From: Stieleria magnilauensis | GTDB taxonomy: Bacteria; Planctomycetota; Planctomycetia; Pirellulales; Pirellulaceae | Direction of reading: 5' to 3' | Length of the DNA stretch: 64,000 bases | NCBI GenBank assembly: GCA_007753675.1 | Contig: CP036432.1 | Coordinates: forward strand, 10,387,381-10,451,380 | Shown here: positions 26,647-35,310 of the stretch, piece after piece | Numbering within the stretch: position 1 is the stretch's first letter | How the letters are laid out: each line of letters starts with the position of its first letter | Program-made: the position numbers and the translations under genes | Notes under the pieces: generated by a model | The model's database searches: none | The model's input: the letters and a program-made list of their open reading frames with translations, nothing else | Told to the model about the DNA's origin: nothing

Positions 26647-28290
26647 ATGATTCAACTCCTTGCTTCGACGCCGACGAGTTTCCGCCGGTCATGCGCGCGT
26701 CTCTTGCGACACCGAACGACAATGTGGGGTGTCCTGGCCGCTACCGCCCTGCTGACACATGCCCTCTGTGCCCCGGCGCTTCAAGCCGAGTCGGTTCGCC
26801 CCAACATTCTTGTCATCTATACCGATGACCAAGGCTTTGGTGATGCCAGTTGTTTGAATCCGGACGCCAAATTCAAAACGCCGAATCTGGATCGATTGGC
26901 CGCCGAAGGGATCACGTTCACCAACGGTCACTCCTCCGATTCGGTCTGCACGCCGTCACGCTACGGATTGTTGACCGGCCGCTATTCATGGCGGACGACG
27001 CTGAAGACGGGAGTGATGGGCGCCGAGGGTAAATGCTTGATCAAAGACGGACGGACCACGATCGCGTCGATGTTGCGTGACAACGGGTACGCGACCGCCA
27101 TGGTCGGCAAGTGGCACCTCGGCATGGACTTTCCCGGAACGAACCACAAGACCCGTGATTGGTCTCAACCGACCCGCAACATGCCCTTGGATAAAGGCTT
27201 TGACTACTTCTTTGGCATTCCCGCTTCACTCAACTACGGCGTGCTGGCGTGGTTCGAAGGCCGACATGCCAAGGTGCCTCCGACGGTCTTTACCGCCAAG
27301 AAACCGAATGCACGGCACATGGACTATCGCATCATGCCGCCCTACCAGCCGACTCCCGAAGCGACACAACAGGCGCTCGGCAAGCAGGGCATGGAGGTCG
27401 CACCGGACTTTATTGACAACCAGTGTTTGACACGGTTCACCGACACCGCGATCGACTGGATGCAGTCCCATACATCGGGCTCGAGTTCTGAAAAACCGTT
27501 CTTCCTGTACTTGCCGCTGACGTCGCCACACTACCCGGTGTGCCCGTTGCCTGAATTCCACGGCCAGGGAGATTGCGGCGGCTATGGCGAGTTTGTGATC
27601 GAGACCGATTACCACGTCGGCCGCATCCTCAAGTTCCTCGACGATGCCGAATTGGCCGACGACACGCTGATCGTGTTCACCAGCGACAACGGTCCGGAAA
27701 ATTCTTGGAAGCAGCGCGTCAAGGAATTCGGTCACCAGAGCAATTTCCGCTATCGCGAAGGCAAGCGTTCGGTGTACGAGGGCGGCCATCGCGTCCCGTT
27801 CTTTGTCCGCTGGCCGGCCGGAAATCTCACTCCCGGACGACGCTGGGATCGGCCGGTGGGACAAATCGATTTGCTGGCGACCTTCGCCGAGCTTCTCGAC
27901 ATCGAATTGCAACCTGACGAAGGCGTCGACAGTCACAGCTTTGCGACCGTGCTGCTGAATCCCGCGAGCAACCGTCAACGATTGCCGCTGATCAATCACT
28001 CCGTCAACGGTCGGTTCGCGATCACCGAAGACAACTGGAAACTCGTCCTGCCCCACGGTAGCGCCGATGCCGAACTGTATGACCTGGAAAACGACCCCGG
28101 CGAGACGACGGATGTGCTGACCGAGCACCCGGAAATCGCCGAGACGCTGCAAGCCAAAGCCACCCAGATCGTCCTTCGCGGCCGAACGACCGCCGGCCCG
28201 GCTCAACCCAACGACACCGGGTATTGGGACGATCTGAAATGGATCTCGGCCGAACAATACGAACAAGCGACGGGCAAGAACAGCCAGTGA
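26647..28290 (+). CDS. sulfatase (formylglycine type)
   Basis: A 547-residue arylsulfatase-superfamily enzyme with an N-terminal signal or anchor segment (about residues 26-48). The metal-binding ILVIYTDDQGFGDA and the Cys-type active-site motif CTPSRYGLLTGR (Cys about residue 101, converted to formylglycine by a separate enzyme) are present. Further family blocks are MVGKWHLGMD, FLYLPLTSPHYP and VFTSDNGPENSWK. Planctomycetes use many such enzymes to degrade sulfated polysaccharides. It is convergent with a second sulfatase; no anSME is in the window. The substrate cannot be read from the sequence. Confidence 0.93.
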   Translation: MIQLLASTPTSFRRSCARLLRHRTTMWGVLAATALLTHALCAPALQAESVRPNILVIYTDDQGFGDASCLNPDAKFKTPNLDRLAAEGITFTNGHSSDSVCTPSRYGLLTGRYSWRTTLKTGVMGAEGKCLIKDGRTTIASMLRDNGYATAMVGKWHLGMDFPGTNHKTRDWSQPTRNMPLDKGFDYFFGIPASLNYGVLAWFEGRHAKVPPTVFTAKKPNARHMDYRIMPPYQPTPEATQQALGKQGMEVAPDFIDNQCLTRFTDTAIDWMQSHTSGSSSEKPFFLYLPLTSPHYPVCPLPEFHGQGDCGGYGEFVIETDYHVGRILKFLDDAELADDTLIVFTSDNGPENSWKQRVKEFGHQSNFRYREGKRSVYEGGHRVPFFVRWPAGNLTPGRRWDRPVGQIDLLATFAELLDIELQPDEGVDSHSFATVLLNPASNRQRLPLINHSVNGRFAITEDNWKLVLPHGSADAELYDLENDPGETTDVLTEHPEIAETLQAKATQIVLRGRTTAGPAQPNDTGYWDDLKWISAEQYEQATGKNSQ

Positions 28291-28429
28291 AGCCATCATC
28301 GCGTCGCGCGTTCCACGTGGCGGGGCGGTAAGATCTGAAGTGGCAGAATCATACGGGGCAGAATGATGTTCTGACCGCTCAGAACGCAAAGTCAGAATCA
28401 GACGGCTACTCCATCACTCCGCCATCCCC

Positions 28430-28463
28430 ATCATTCTGCCGTCTCCATCATTCTGCCGTCTCC
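28430..28463. repeat. 17-bp tandem duplication at the sulfatase junction
   Basis: ATCATTCTGCCGTCTCC is present twice (28430-28446 and 28447-28463) and overlaps the 3' end of the minus-strand sulfatase gene. GGCAGAATGATG at 28357-28368 is the reverse complement of CATCATTCTGCC at 28429-28440, so a long-loop hairpin may form between the two convergent genes. Confidence 0.5.
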
Positions 28464-30307
28464 ATCACGATGGAATCGATCTCCACGACCGATCCGGGCG
28501 GACCGTCAAACCGCAATTCAATCTGACGCACGGTGTCCTTCCAATTCAACGGAAAGCGAACCATCTGCGTTGCATCATCCATGGTGGCGGTGGATTCGCT
28601 TTCACCTGCGACGAGAGTGACCTTGGTGCCCGGTGACGAACGCAGATTGATGAGCAGGTCACCTTGATTCTTGGCCGGATCGAGCTTCAGCCCCGTCCGT
28701 GTGATCACCGCTTTGCCGCCCGGAAGCCGGAAATCCAAAAATCCCAACCGGCCCGCGATGTTGCCCATCGCTGCATCGCTGCCGCTCCAGCCCTCGGTTT
28801 GCCATCCGCCGCAGTCAAACGTAAACAGCAACCGGCCATCGGTCGCATCGCGTCCGTTGATGCGTTCCCAGTCGTCGGACAATCCGTCGCCATCGCTATC
28901 AGAGCGAACGACTTCGTATTCGGGATTGACCCCTTCGCCCCATTTCTGTCCGTTGGCCTGATAGGCCAATTCGGCAAGCGGCTCCTCCTCGACGCCCTCG
29001 TCACCGACAGCGATCCACTCGTCGAGCAACTGGCGGTGTCGCTGAATCTCGTCGCGATACCCGGGATCACCGATCAGATTGTTGACTTGGCTAGGATCGG
29101 CTTTGACGTCGTAAAACTCCTCTTCCGGGCGCTGGCCGAAATAGATTTCCGTCAGCTTCGGTGACAATTCGCCGGACTGATAGAGTTCGTGCAGGTTTTG
29201 CAAAAACGGTCGTTTGTCTCGGTACTGGGGCTGCAGCAAGATCCGATCGGTCTTGAAATTGCGTGTGTACCGAAACCGGTCGGTGCGAATCGTGCGGACA
29301 CGATCGATGGTATGGTCGAGCCGATCTTTGGCGGCCGCCACAAAGCTGCGTGGGACGACGACCTCGGCGAACAGATCCTGGCCTTCGTACCAATCGGGCT
29401 TGTCGACGCCGGCCCAAGCGAGCGTTGTCGCGGACAGGTCCAGCAGATCGACCAGATCATCGCGTACCGAGGGAGACGGCACGTAGGGCGCGGGCCCGGC
29501 GATGATGAACGGAACGTGCAACCCGCCTTCGGTCGGCATCTGCTTGTGACGCACCAAATTGTTTGCGCCGTGGTCACCAAAGTAGACGACGATCGTGCTG
29601 TCGGCCAAACCGGATTCCTGGAGCCCCTGGAGCACGGTGCCGATGAAATCGTCGTCTTTTCGGATCGCGTCGTAGTGCTGTGCGACCGTTTCGCGATAGA
29701 GTTGGTTTTGCGGGTAGTCCGGCGGGACGGTGACGGACTGTGGATCCGTTTTCCGATCCTCCGGGAACTTGGCGGTGTTGTTCTTCCCACCGGCCGTTTG
29801 GATCTGGCCAAAGAACGGTTGGTTTTCTTTCAGTTCCTGCCAATCGATCGCAGCGCGGTTCTTCTTTTGCAGCGAATAAGTCGCCGCTTGATCCCAGACG
29901 AAATTGTAATCGTCTTTGCCGAAGTTAAACGTGAAGTAGCCGGTCTCTTTCACCAGCTGCGGCAACAGCTTCATGTTCTCGGGCAGATAAATTTTGGCCG
30001 GACCGCGGCTGGAACGATGTTCGTGCGCGCCGAAGCGAATCTGATTCATCCCACCCATGATGGCCGATCGACATGCCGAGCAAACCGGTGCCGGAACGTA
30101 GGCTCGCGAAAATCGCAAACCACGCTCGGCAAGCGAATCAATGTTCGGCGTCTGACCTTGATTGACCGGGTCGCCGTAGCACCCCATCCACGGCGAGGTG
30201 TCTTCGGCGAACAGCCACAAGATGTTGGGGCGATCTTTCGCGACGGCGAATGAGGTGAACGATGCCGTGGCGATCAGGATCGCCAGCCGAATCGGGTTGA
30301 TAGTCAT
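28448..30307 (-). CDS. sulfatase with C-terminal extension, CxAxR active site
   Basis: A 619-residue sulfatase from ATG 30307, with signal peptide LAILIATASFTSFAVAKD. The catalytic motif is CSACR (Cys about residue 76), a CxAxR variant where most family members have CxPxR; CxAxR is known in some sulfatases and can still be matured. Other blocks are LWLFAEDTSPWMGCYGD, DYNFVWDQAA and IVVYFGDHGANN. The C-terminal 150 residues include a calcium-loop-like SDSDGDGLSDDWERIN (thrombospondin type 3/dockerin-like) and a beta-rich tail. Such proteins are frequent in marine planctomycetes. The longer open frame starting at 30448 lacks a signal and is not used. Confidence 0.9.
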   Translation of the reverse strand: MTINPIRLAILIATASFTSFAVAKDRPNILWLFAEDTSPWMGCYGDPVNQGQTPNIDSLAERGLRFSRAYVPAPVCSACRSAIMGGMNQIRFGAHEHRSSRGPAKIYLPENMKLLPQLVKETGYFTFNFGKDDYNFVWDQAATYSLQKKNRAAIDWQELKENQPFFGQIQTAGGKNNTAKFPEDRKTDPQSVTVPPDYPQNQLYRETVAQHYDAIRKDDDFIGTVLQGLQESGLADSTIVVYFGDHGANNLVRHKQMPTEGGLHVPFIIAGPAPYVPSPSVRDDLVDLLDLSATTLAWAGVDKPDWYEGQDLFAEVVVPRSFVAAAKDRLDHTIDRVRTIRTDRFRYTRNFKTDRILLQPQYRDKRPFLQNLHELYQSGELSPKLTEIYFGQRPEEEFYDVKADPSQVNNLIGDPGYRDEIQRHRQLLDEWIAVGDEGVEEEPLAELAYQANGQKWGEGVNPEYEVVRSDSDGDGLSDDWERINGRDATDGRLLFTFDCGGWQTEGWSGSDAAMGNIAGRLGFLDFRLPGGKAVITRTGLKLDPAKNQGDLLINLRSSPGTKVTLVAGESESTATMDDATQMVRFPLNWKDTVRQIELRFDGPPGSVVEIDSIVMETAE

Positions 30308-30590
30308 GCCAGGGTGCGGGCGTGGGTTGCGTAGGTCGAACGTTCGATGACGGAGGAAGACCGTGCATGGTATTCCAGTTCGGCTTGGCGTGCAAAGAAA
30401 CGCGGTCGTGACAGTATTTCCGTCGGCAATCACCGTCGGACCGGACAATTGCGGCGTCCCGCTGGATCATCGCTGATGCCGCTGCCGATGTCCGAGGTGG
30501 GCGCGTCTGCCCCCACCTCGTGTGTCTCTCGTTTCCTTGCCGACCCCTCACGCGTGACAGTGACGACGCTGTTCACCAAGGCGGCAGACC

Positions 30591-31661
30591 ATGTGCGCGT
30601 ATCCTTTTCATCAAATGGAAGAACAACGACGAACGGGCCCGTTCTTGATGCTGGTCACGATCTGCATCCTCGTCGGGGCTGCGGTCTACTTTTCACAGCA
30701 CTTCCAGATCGCCGGGCTGGATCAACTGACGATCACGCCCAAATCGGCGGAATCGGCAGACGAACCCGATCCGCTCGATGATCTGTTGTTCGTCTCGGCG
30801 AACCAACGAAACGGACTTTCAAACGGCGGTCCGGTCGCGCCGGCACCTTTCGTCGCCCGATCGGCGGAAGCCAACCGAAACGTCCGCAACCTGCGAATCG
30901 GATCGTGGGCGCTCAGTGGGTTCGGACCAAGCAAACTGGCCAGCGAACACTGCCGGCTGAACCTGATCCGCATGATTCGCAAGTTCGACGTCATCGCGTT
31001 GCAACAGGTCACCGCAGCCGAGCGGGACCTGATCCCGCGCTTGGTGGACGAGATCAACGAGGGCGGGCGAAGCTTCGATTTCGCGCTGGGCGCACCGTCC
31101 GGACCGACCGATCGATCCGAACAGCTGGCGATCCTCTTCAACATCAATCGAGTTCAAATCGATCGCTCGCAAACCTACACCGTCGCCGATCCGGAAAACC
31201 AGATGACCTACGATCCATTGGTCGTCTGGTTTCGCGCCGCCCAACCCACCGTCGATTCGGCATGGACGTTCTCGGTCGTCAACGTCCGCATCAACTTGGC
31301 ACGTGCACCGGTCGAAGTCGCGCTGTTGCCCGGTATCTTTGCCTCGGTGCGGGCGGACGGTCGTGGCGAAGACGATGTCGTGATGGCCGGACTGTTTCAG
31401 GCCGACGATTCGTATTTGATCCCGCGCGTGATGGGCGGCGACGTCGTTGCCGCAGTGGACAGCACGACGACCGACATCTTTAGCCGGCATCAGACATGCA
31501 ACATTCTGGTCGACCGCAATCGAACCAACGAATATGTCGGCCGCGGCGGACCGATCGACTTCTTGCGGCTATTCAACCTGAATCTCAGCCAGGCCGAAGC
31601 GGTCAGCAGCCACTTGCCGGTGTTCGCCGAGTTCACCGCCACCGAAGGCGGCACGCTGTAA
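30591..31661 (+). CDS. DNase I-fold (EEP) protein, apparently catalytically degenerate
   Basis: A 356-residue protein with an N-terminal membrane anchor (about residues 16-36) and a DNase I-like domain at residues 100-350. Landmarks align well with DNase I: LRIGSWALSGFG, FDVIALQQV, RSEQLAILFN, DPLVVWFR, VVMAGLFQADDSYL, SQAEAVSSHLPVFAEF. However several catalytic residues differ: the Glu of QEV is Gln139, the His of the LHxxP loop is absent (Arg/Asn), GDFNAD is GLFQAD, and the SDH motif is SSH. Only Glu178 and His341 appear kept. It may be a non-enzymatic binding protein. It ends at a REP-like palindrome. Confidence 0.7.
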   Translation: MCAYPFHQMEEQRRTGPFLMLVTICILVGAAVYFSQHFQIAGLDQLTITPKSAESADEPDPLDDLLFVSANQRNGLSNGGPVAPAPFVARSAEANRNVRNLRIGSWALSGFGPSKLASEHCRLNLIRMIRKFDVIALQQVTAAERDLIPRLVDEINEGGRSFDFALGAPSGPTDRSEQLAILFNINRVQIDRSQTYTVADPENQMTYDPLVVWFRAAQPTVDSAWTFSVVNVRINLARAPVEVALLPGIFASVRADGRGEDDVVMAGLFQADDSYLIPRVMGGDVVAAVDSTTTDIFSRHQTCNILVDRNRTNEYVGRGGPIDFLRLFNLNLSQAEAVSSHLPVFAEFTATEGGTL

Positions 31662-31739
31662 AAAAAGGGTCAGGAGCATTTAAAATAGAAGAGGCAAGCC
31701 GAGGCGCCCCAGTTTACTAGAAAGGCTCCTGACCTTTTT
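31662..31739. repeat. REP-like palindrome, imperfect, between convergent genes
   Basis: AAAAAGGGTCAGGAGC (31662-31677) and GCTCCTGACCTTTTT (31725-31739) form arms that differ by one extra G. The TTTTT at the right end makes it a plausible terminator for the upstream DNase I-like gene, whose stop is at 31659-31661. The loop holds ATTTAAAAT. It is the third member of the GGGTCAGG palindrome family in this window. Confidence 0.65.
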
Positions 31740-31740
31740 C

Positions 31741-34700
31741 TCATTTTCGCCGGCGGAAGGCGTCGAAGGCGTCGCGAATCGCCGGGGGTGCTTGGCGGCG
31801 GTTGCCGGAATCGCGCAGGTTGCGGAGCGAATCGGCGGCGTCGCGAGCCGAGGATGCCGGCGCGTCACGCGGCTGCAACCCGAGACTCCGCAACGCATCT
31901 TGCAACTCGTCGGTCGATTCAGCCTGCTGAGTCGGTTGGTCCAGCTTGCGAACCTTTTCCCAACGCTCGCGGAATCGTTGCAGATCTTGCTCGGTCCAGT
32001 CCAATTCCTTCAACAGGTCTTCATCCACCTGGTCGCGCGTCTCGTCCAAGTAGTCCAACACCATGTCGGTCGCCTTTTTCGCGTACTCCAAATCAGGCGG
32101 GGGCGGTGGGTCGGCGGCCGCGTCGCCGGATGCGGGTGATGTCCCCGTGCCGCTGCCTTGGCTTCCGGAAGACGCATCAGGTGACGGGGTCGATGGCGAT
32201 TGCCCCTGCGGCGGATCACCGCTTTGGCTTGCCCCCGACGGGTCGGCCGAATCCGCTGCTTCACGCGACCCGCTTTCTCCCTGGGACGCGTTGTCACTCG
32301 CTTGGCCCGGTTGCCCCTGCGGATCCCCCGATTCAGATCCACTGGCGTCTTGCCCTTCGGACTTGCCTCCGTCGCCCTCGGCTGCCTCTCCCGATGGCTG
32401 ATTCTCCGTCCCCGGCTCACCGGGTGCCTGCTCGCCAGACGTCTGCTCACCAGTACCCTGCTCACCAGTACCCTGCTCACCAGTACCCTGCTCACCAGGT
32501 GCTTGCTCACCAGTGCCCTGGGAGTCGCTCTTGGGGTCTTGCGAAGCATCGCCGCTGCCACTCGATTCTTCGCCCGTTGACGACTCGCCGGGCGACTGAC
32601 CTTGTGGTGACTTTTGTTCTGACGCAGGGGAATTCGAAGATTCAGAATCGCCAGCGGCTTGATCACCCGCTGGCGAGTCTGTCGGGTCGGTTGCGGCGTC
32701 CGCGGACTCGGAGTCGCCGCCGGAGCCATCGTTCTTCGGCGGCTGGTTTTGATCGGCGGACGAGCCACCCTGGGATTGGTTTTGCTTTTGTTTCTCGATG
32801 TAATCCTTGATCCGCTCAAACGCTTGGCCGTCATGTTCCGGCGGCGCCTGGGACGGCTCGCCTCCGGAGGGCGATTGGGATTCGGTTCCGGCGCTGTCGC
32901 CGGATGCATCCCCATTGTCACTGGACGCATCGCTGTCGCCGCTGGGCGCCTCACTATCGCCGCTGGGCGCATCACTGTCGCCGCTCGGCGGGCCGGTGCC
33001 GTCCTGTGCATTCGATTCTGCCCCACCCGGGTTCGGCTTGCCGCCGCCATCATTGGCGTCCTGCATGGAGCCCTCCGATTGGCCGGTTTCCTGCGTGCCT
33101 TGAGACGCGTCGTTGGCTGGATCGGTCGCTTCACCCGCTGGCGATTGCCCGCCGGGGTTCGACGGATCGCTATTGCCCGGCTGTCCTTCGCTTGGAGGCT
33201 GGCCTTCGGTTGGAGGCTGGCCTTCGGTACCGGGCTGGCCTTCGGATGGGGGCTGGCCTTCGGTGTCCGATTGGCCGGTGGCACCGTCGCCGGGGCTTGC
33301 ATCGCCAGACGATTGCGGCGAATTTCCACCCTGCTCGCCCTCACTCGGATCCTGCTTCTCGCCGCTCGACTCGCCGCCGCCGGATCCTTCGCCGCCACTG
33401 TTTTGGCCTTCGGATCCCTGGCTCGGATCACCTTGACTCGGATCACCCTGGCTTTGACCGCCTTCTCCTTGCGCGCCTTCGCCACCGGAACCCTGTTGCC
33501 CTTCTCCCTGCTGGGACTGTTCGACATCGCTGGCGGGCCGATCGTCGGGAGCCGACAGGCCGTCATTGCCTGTCGGGTCTTGGGGCAATGGTTCGGCGTC
33601 TTCGACGATCCGAATCTCGATCGGGTCGGTGCTGGCTTGATTCGGCTGCACGTTGGGATCGCCGGGGATGTTGCGATTGTCGATCGCGGTCGCCGAGATG
33701 CGGACCACGTCGCCGGCGCGGAGCAGATGCTCCAGCGGTCGGAAGCGATATTCCATCACCTGGTTGCCCTTGCCGTTTCCGTCTTCGGGTTTGATCCAGA
33801 TGACGGGATCTTCCAGCGTGTCGATGCCGCGTTCGATCCGCAGCGTGACGCGTTGCAGCTCGAAGTCGGCATCCATGGCGTGGACTTCGATCATCTGTTG
33901 TGCACCGACGGGGACTTCGATCGGCGATTTCGTGGGCACCACGATCGCGACTTCCGGCGGCAGATCCGCGATAACCTTGATCGGGTAGATGATCGGATCG
34001 GGGTTTGACTGCTCGTTGGAATCCCAGACGCGGATTCGGTAACTTTCCAGTTCCACCGAGGCGGTCTTGCCGCGGGCACAGCGAAGTGTCACATCGGACG
34101 TCAACGTAACTCCGTCGTCGCCGATCGCGATCGGGGTGCGTCCCGCGGTGGCCCGCACGGTGTCGCCGAGTGGTTTCGGATTGAATTGCAACTCGGCTCT
34201 GGCAATCGGCCGGTTGGTTTTGGCGGTGATCCGGATCTTCGTCCCATCGATCGCCGTGATCGCGGGGCTGGATGTCGTGCGGGGTTTTCGGCGGGTGTAG
34301 GCCGGCGGCTGATAACGCACGCTCTCGATGGCGACGACCGGAACATTCTCGACCGACAATTCAAACGGCCCGGCGACCGCGTCACCGGCCTGGACCGAAT
34401 AGCGGACGATCCCCGACGCGGCATGGTCCAGACTGAGCGTTCCGACGAAACGATTCGAACTGGGGTCCAGTTCCAGTTCCGCTTCCCGCGGCGATCCGTT
34501 TACCGACCAGTGACACATCACCGGTTCGCCATCGCGGAGTCCGTCGACGTCGGCGGAAACTTCTAAGTCACGGCCCGCCAGCGCTTCGGCATCACCGGGG
34601 CGGACATCACGAATCTCGACCCGTCGTGCGGGATCGATCGCGGCCAGCGGGATCGCCAATCGTTTGGCCGACGCGAGCGAGCTTTTCGGCGACCCGACAC

Positions 34701-35271
34701 AATAGGCGGCCAACAGCGCGAACACCGCCGCGGCGGTGATCCACCATTTGAACGTCCCGGTGGCTTCACGCGGCAGCACGTCGTGCGACTTCAGCAGCGA
34801 TGCGGCTCGCGTCCCGATCGCCCGCAAGACACGGGCGCGGACACCGCGTCGCGAATCGCCATCATGGAGCGTGACGTAGCTGGTCAATTGTTGGCGATAG
34901 TCGGGGTGGTCTTGCTCCAGCGCCCAAGCGGCATATTCACGTGTGACGCGCGACGTCATCACGGGCCAGGCCCGGCGGATCAGAAACCAGCACGCCAACG
35001 TGACGAGGGCGATAAAGCTGGCCGTGCGAACAATCGGCCCCGGCGAATAGACCCAATGATCCACCACCAGCCAGACCAACAAGGCCAGCATCGAACCGAT
35101 CACGACCATCAACCCCGTTCGCGTCAGTTCGCTCCACCACAATGCCCGACGCGCCTCTTCGATCCGCTGCTCGATCAACTGCTCGGCAGCCGTGCGTTTG
35201 GCAGGCTCCGCGCCGGGTGACGGATCGACCGAGCGTTTAGATGGCGTGACGGGTGGTGCGACGGTAGACAT
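31741..35271 (-). CDS. large low-complexity membrane protein, DUF4175-like
   Basis: A 1176-residue protein. The N terminus has three hydrophobic helices (about 48-70, 80-98, 170-190) and a short conserved region with WALEQDHPDYRQQLTSYVTL. Residues of about 200-580 look like beta-sandwich domains. Residues 590-1060 are an extreme Gly/Ser/Gln/Glu/Asp-rich stretch with many short repeats (GTEGQPP, GEQGT, SGDSDAPSGDSE). The C-terminal 110 residues (TDMVLDYLDETRDQVDEDLL) are again conserved-looking and helical. It shares its N-terminal layout with the protein at 8063-9721. Function is unknown; envelope or surface location is plausible. It lies 39 bp downstream of hisS. Confidence 0.65.
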   Translation of the reverse strand: MSTVAPPVTPSKRSVDPSPGAEPAKRTAAEQLIEQRIEEARRALWWSELTRTGLMVVIGSMLALLVWLVVDHWVYSPGPIVRTASFIALVTLACWFLIRRAWPVMTSRVTREYAAWALEQDHPDYRQQLTSYVTLHDGDSRRGVRARVLRAIGTRAASLLKSHDVLPREATGTFKWWITAAAVFALLAAYCVGSPKSSLASAKRLAIPLAAIDPARRVEIRDVRPGDAEALAGRDLEVSADVDGLRDGEPVMCHWSVNGSPREAELELDPSSNRFVGTLSLDHAASGIVRYSVQAGDAVAGPFELSVENVPVVAIESVRYQPPAYTRRKPRTTSSPAITAIDGTKIRITAKTNRPIARAELQFNPKPLGDTVRATAGRTPIAIGDDGVTLTSDVTLRCARGKTASVELESYRIRVWDSNEQSNPDPIIYPIKVIADLPPEVAIVVPTKSPIEVPVGAQQMIEVHAMDADFELQRVTLRIERGIDTLEDPVIWIKPEDGNGKGNQVMEYRFRPLEHLLRAGDVVRISATAIDNRNIPGDPNVQPNQASTDPIEIRIVEDAEPLPQDPTGNDGLSAPDDRPASDVEQSQQGEGQQGSGGEGAQGEGGQSQGDPSQGDPSQGSEGQNSGGEGSGGGESSGEKQDPSEGEQGGNSPQSSGDASPGDGATGQSDTEGQPPSEGQPGTEGQPPTEGQPPSEGQPGNSDPSNPGGQSPAGEATDPANDASQGTQETGQSEGSMQDANDGGGKPNPGGAESNAQDGTGPPSGDSDAPSGDSEAPSGDSDASSDNGDASGDSAGTESQSPSGGEPSQAPPEHDGQAFERIKDYIEKQKQNQSQGGSSADQNQPPKNDGSGGDSESADAATDPTDSPAGDQAAGDSESSNSPASEQKSPQGQSPGESSTGEESSGSGDASQDPKSDSQGTGEQAPGEQGTGEQGTGEQGTGEQTSGEQAPGEPGTENQPSGEAAEGDGGKSEGQDASGSESGDPQGQPGQASDNASQGESGSREAADSADPSGASQSGDPPQGQSPSTPSPDASSGSQGSGTGTSPASGDAAADPPPPPDLEYAKKATDMVLDYLDETRDQVDEDLLKELDWTEQDLQRFRERWEKVRKLDQPTQQAESTDELQDALRSLGLQPRDAPASSARDAADSLRNLRDSGNRRQAPPAIRDAFDAFRRRK

Positions 35272-35310
35272 AGGGCCTTGGGGATGGCGAACAGGAGAGC
35301 CCGAGACGAT

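Noticed and set aside
32010..33566. Long Arg/Pro/Ala-rich open frame inside the large low-complexity gene
   Set aside because: It is a frame shadow of the Gly/Ser/Asp-rich region in 31741-35271, with composition expected from frameshifted GC-rich repeats.
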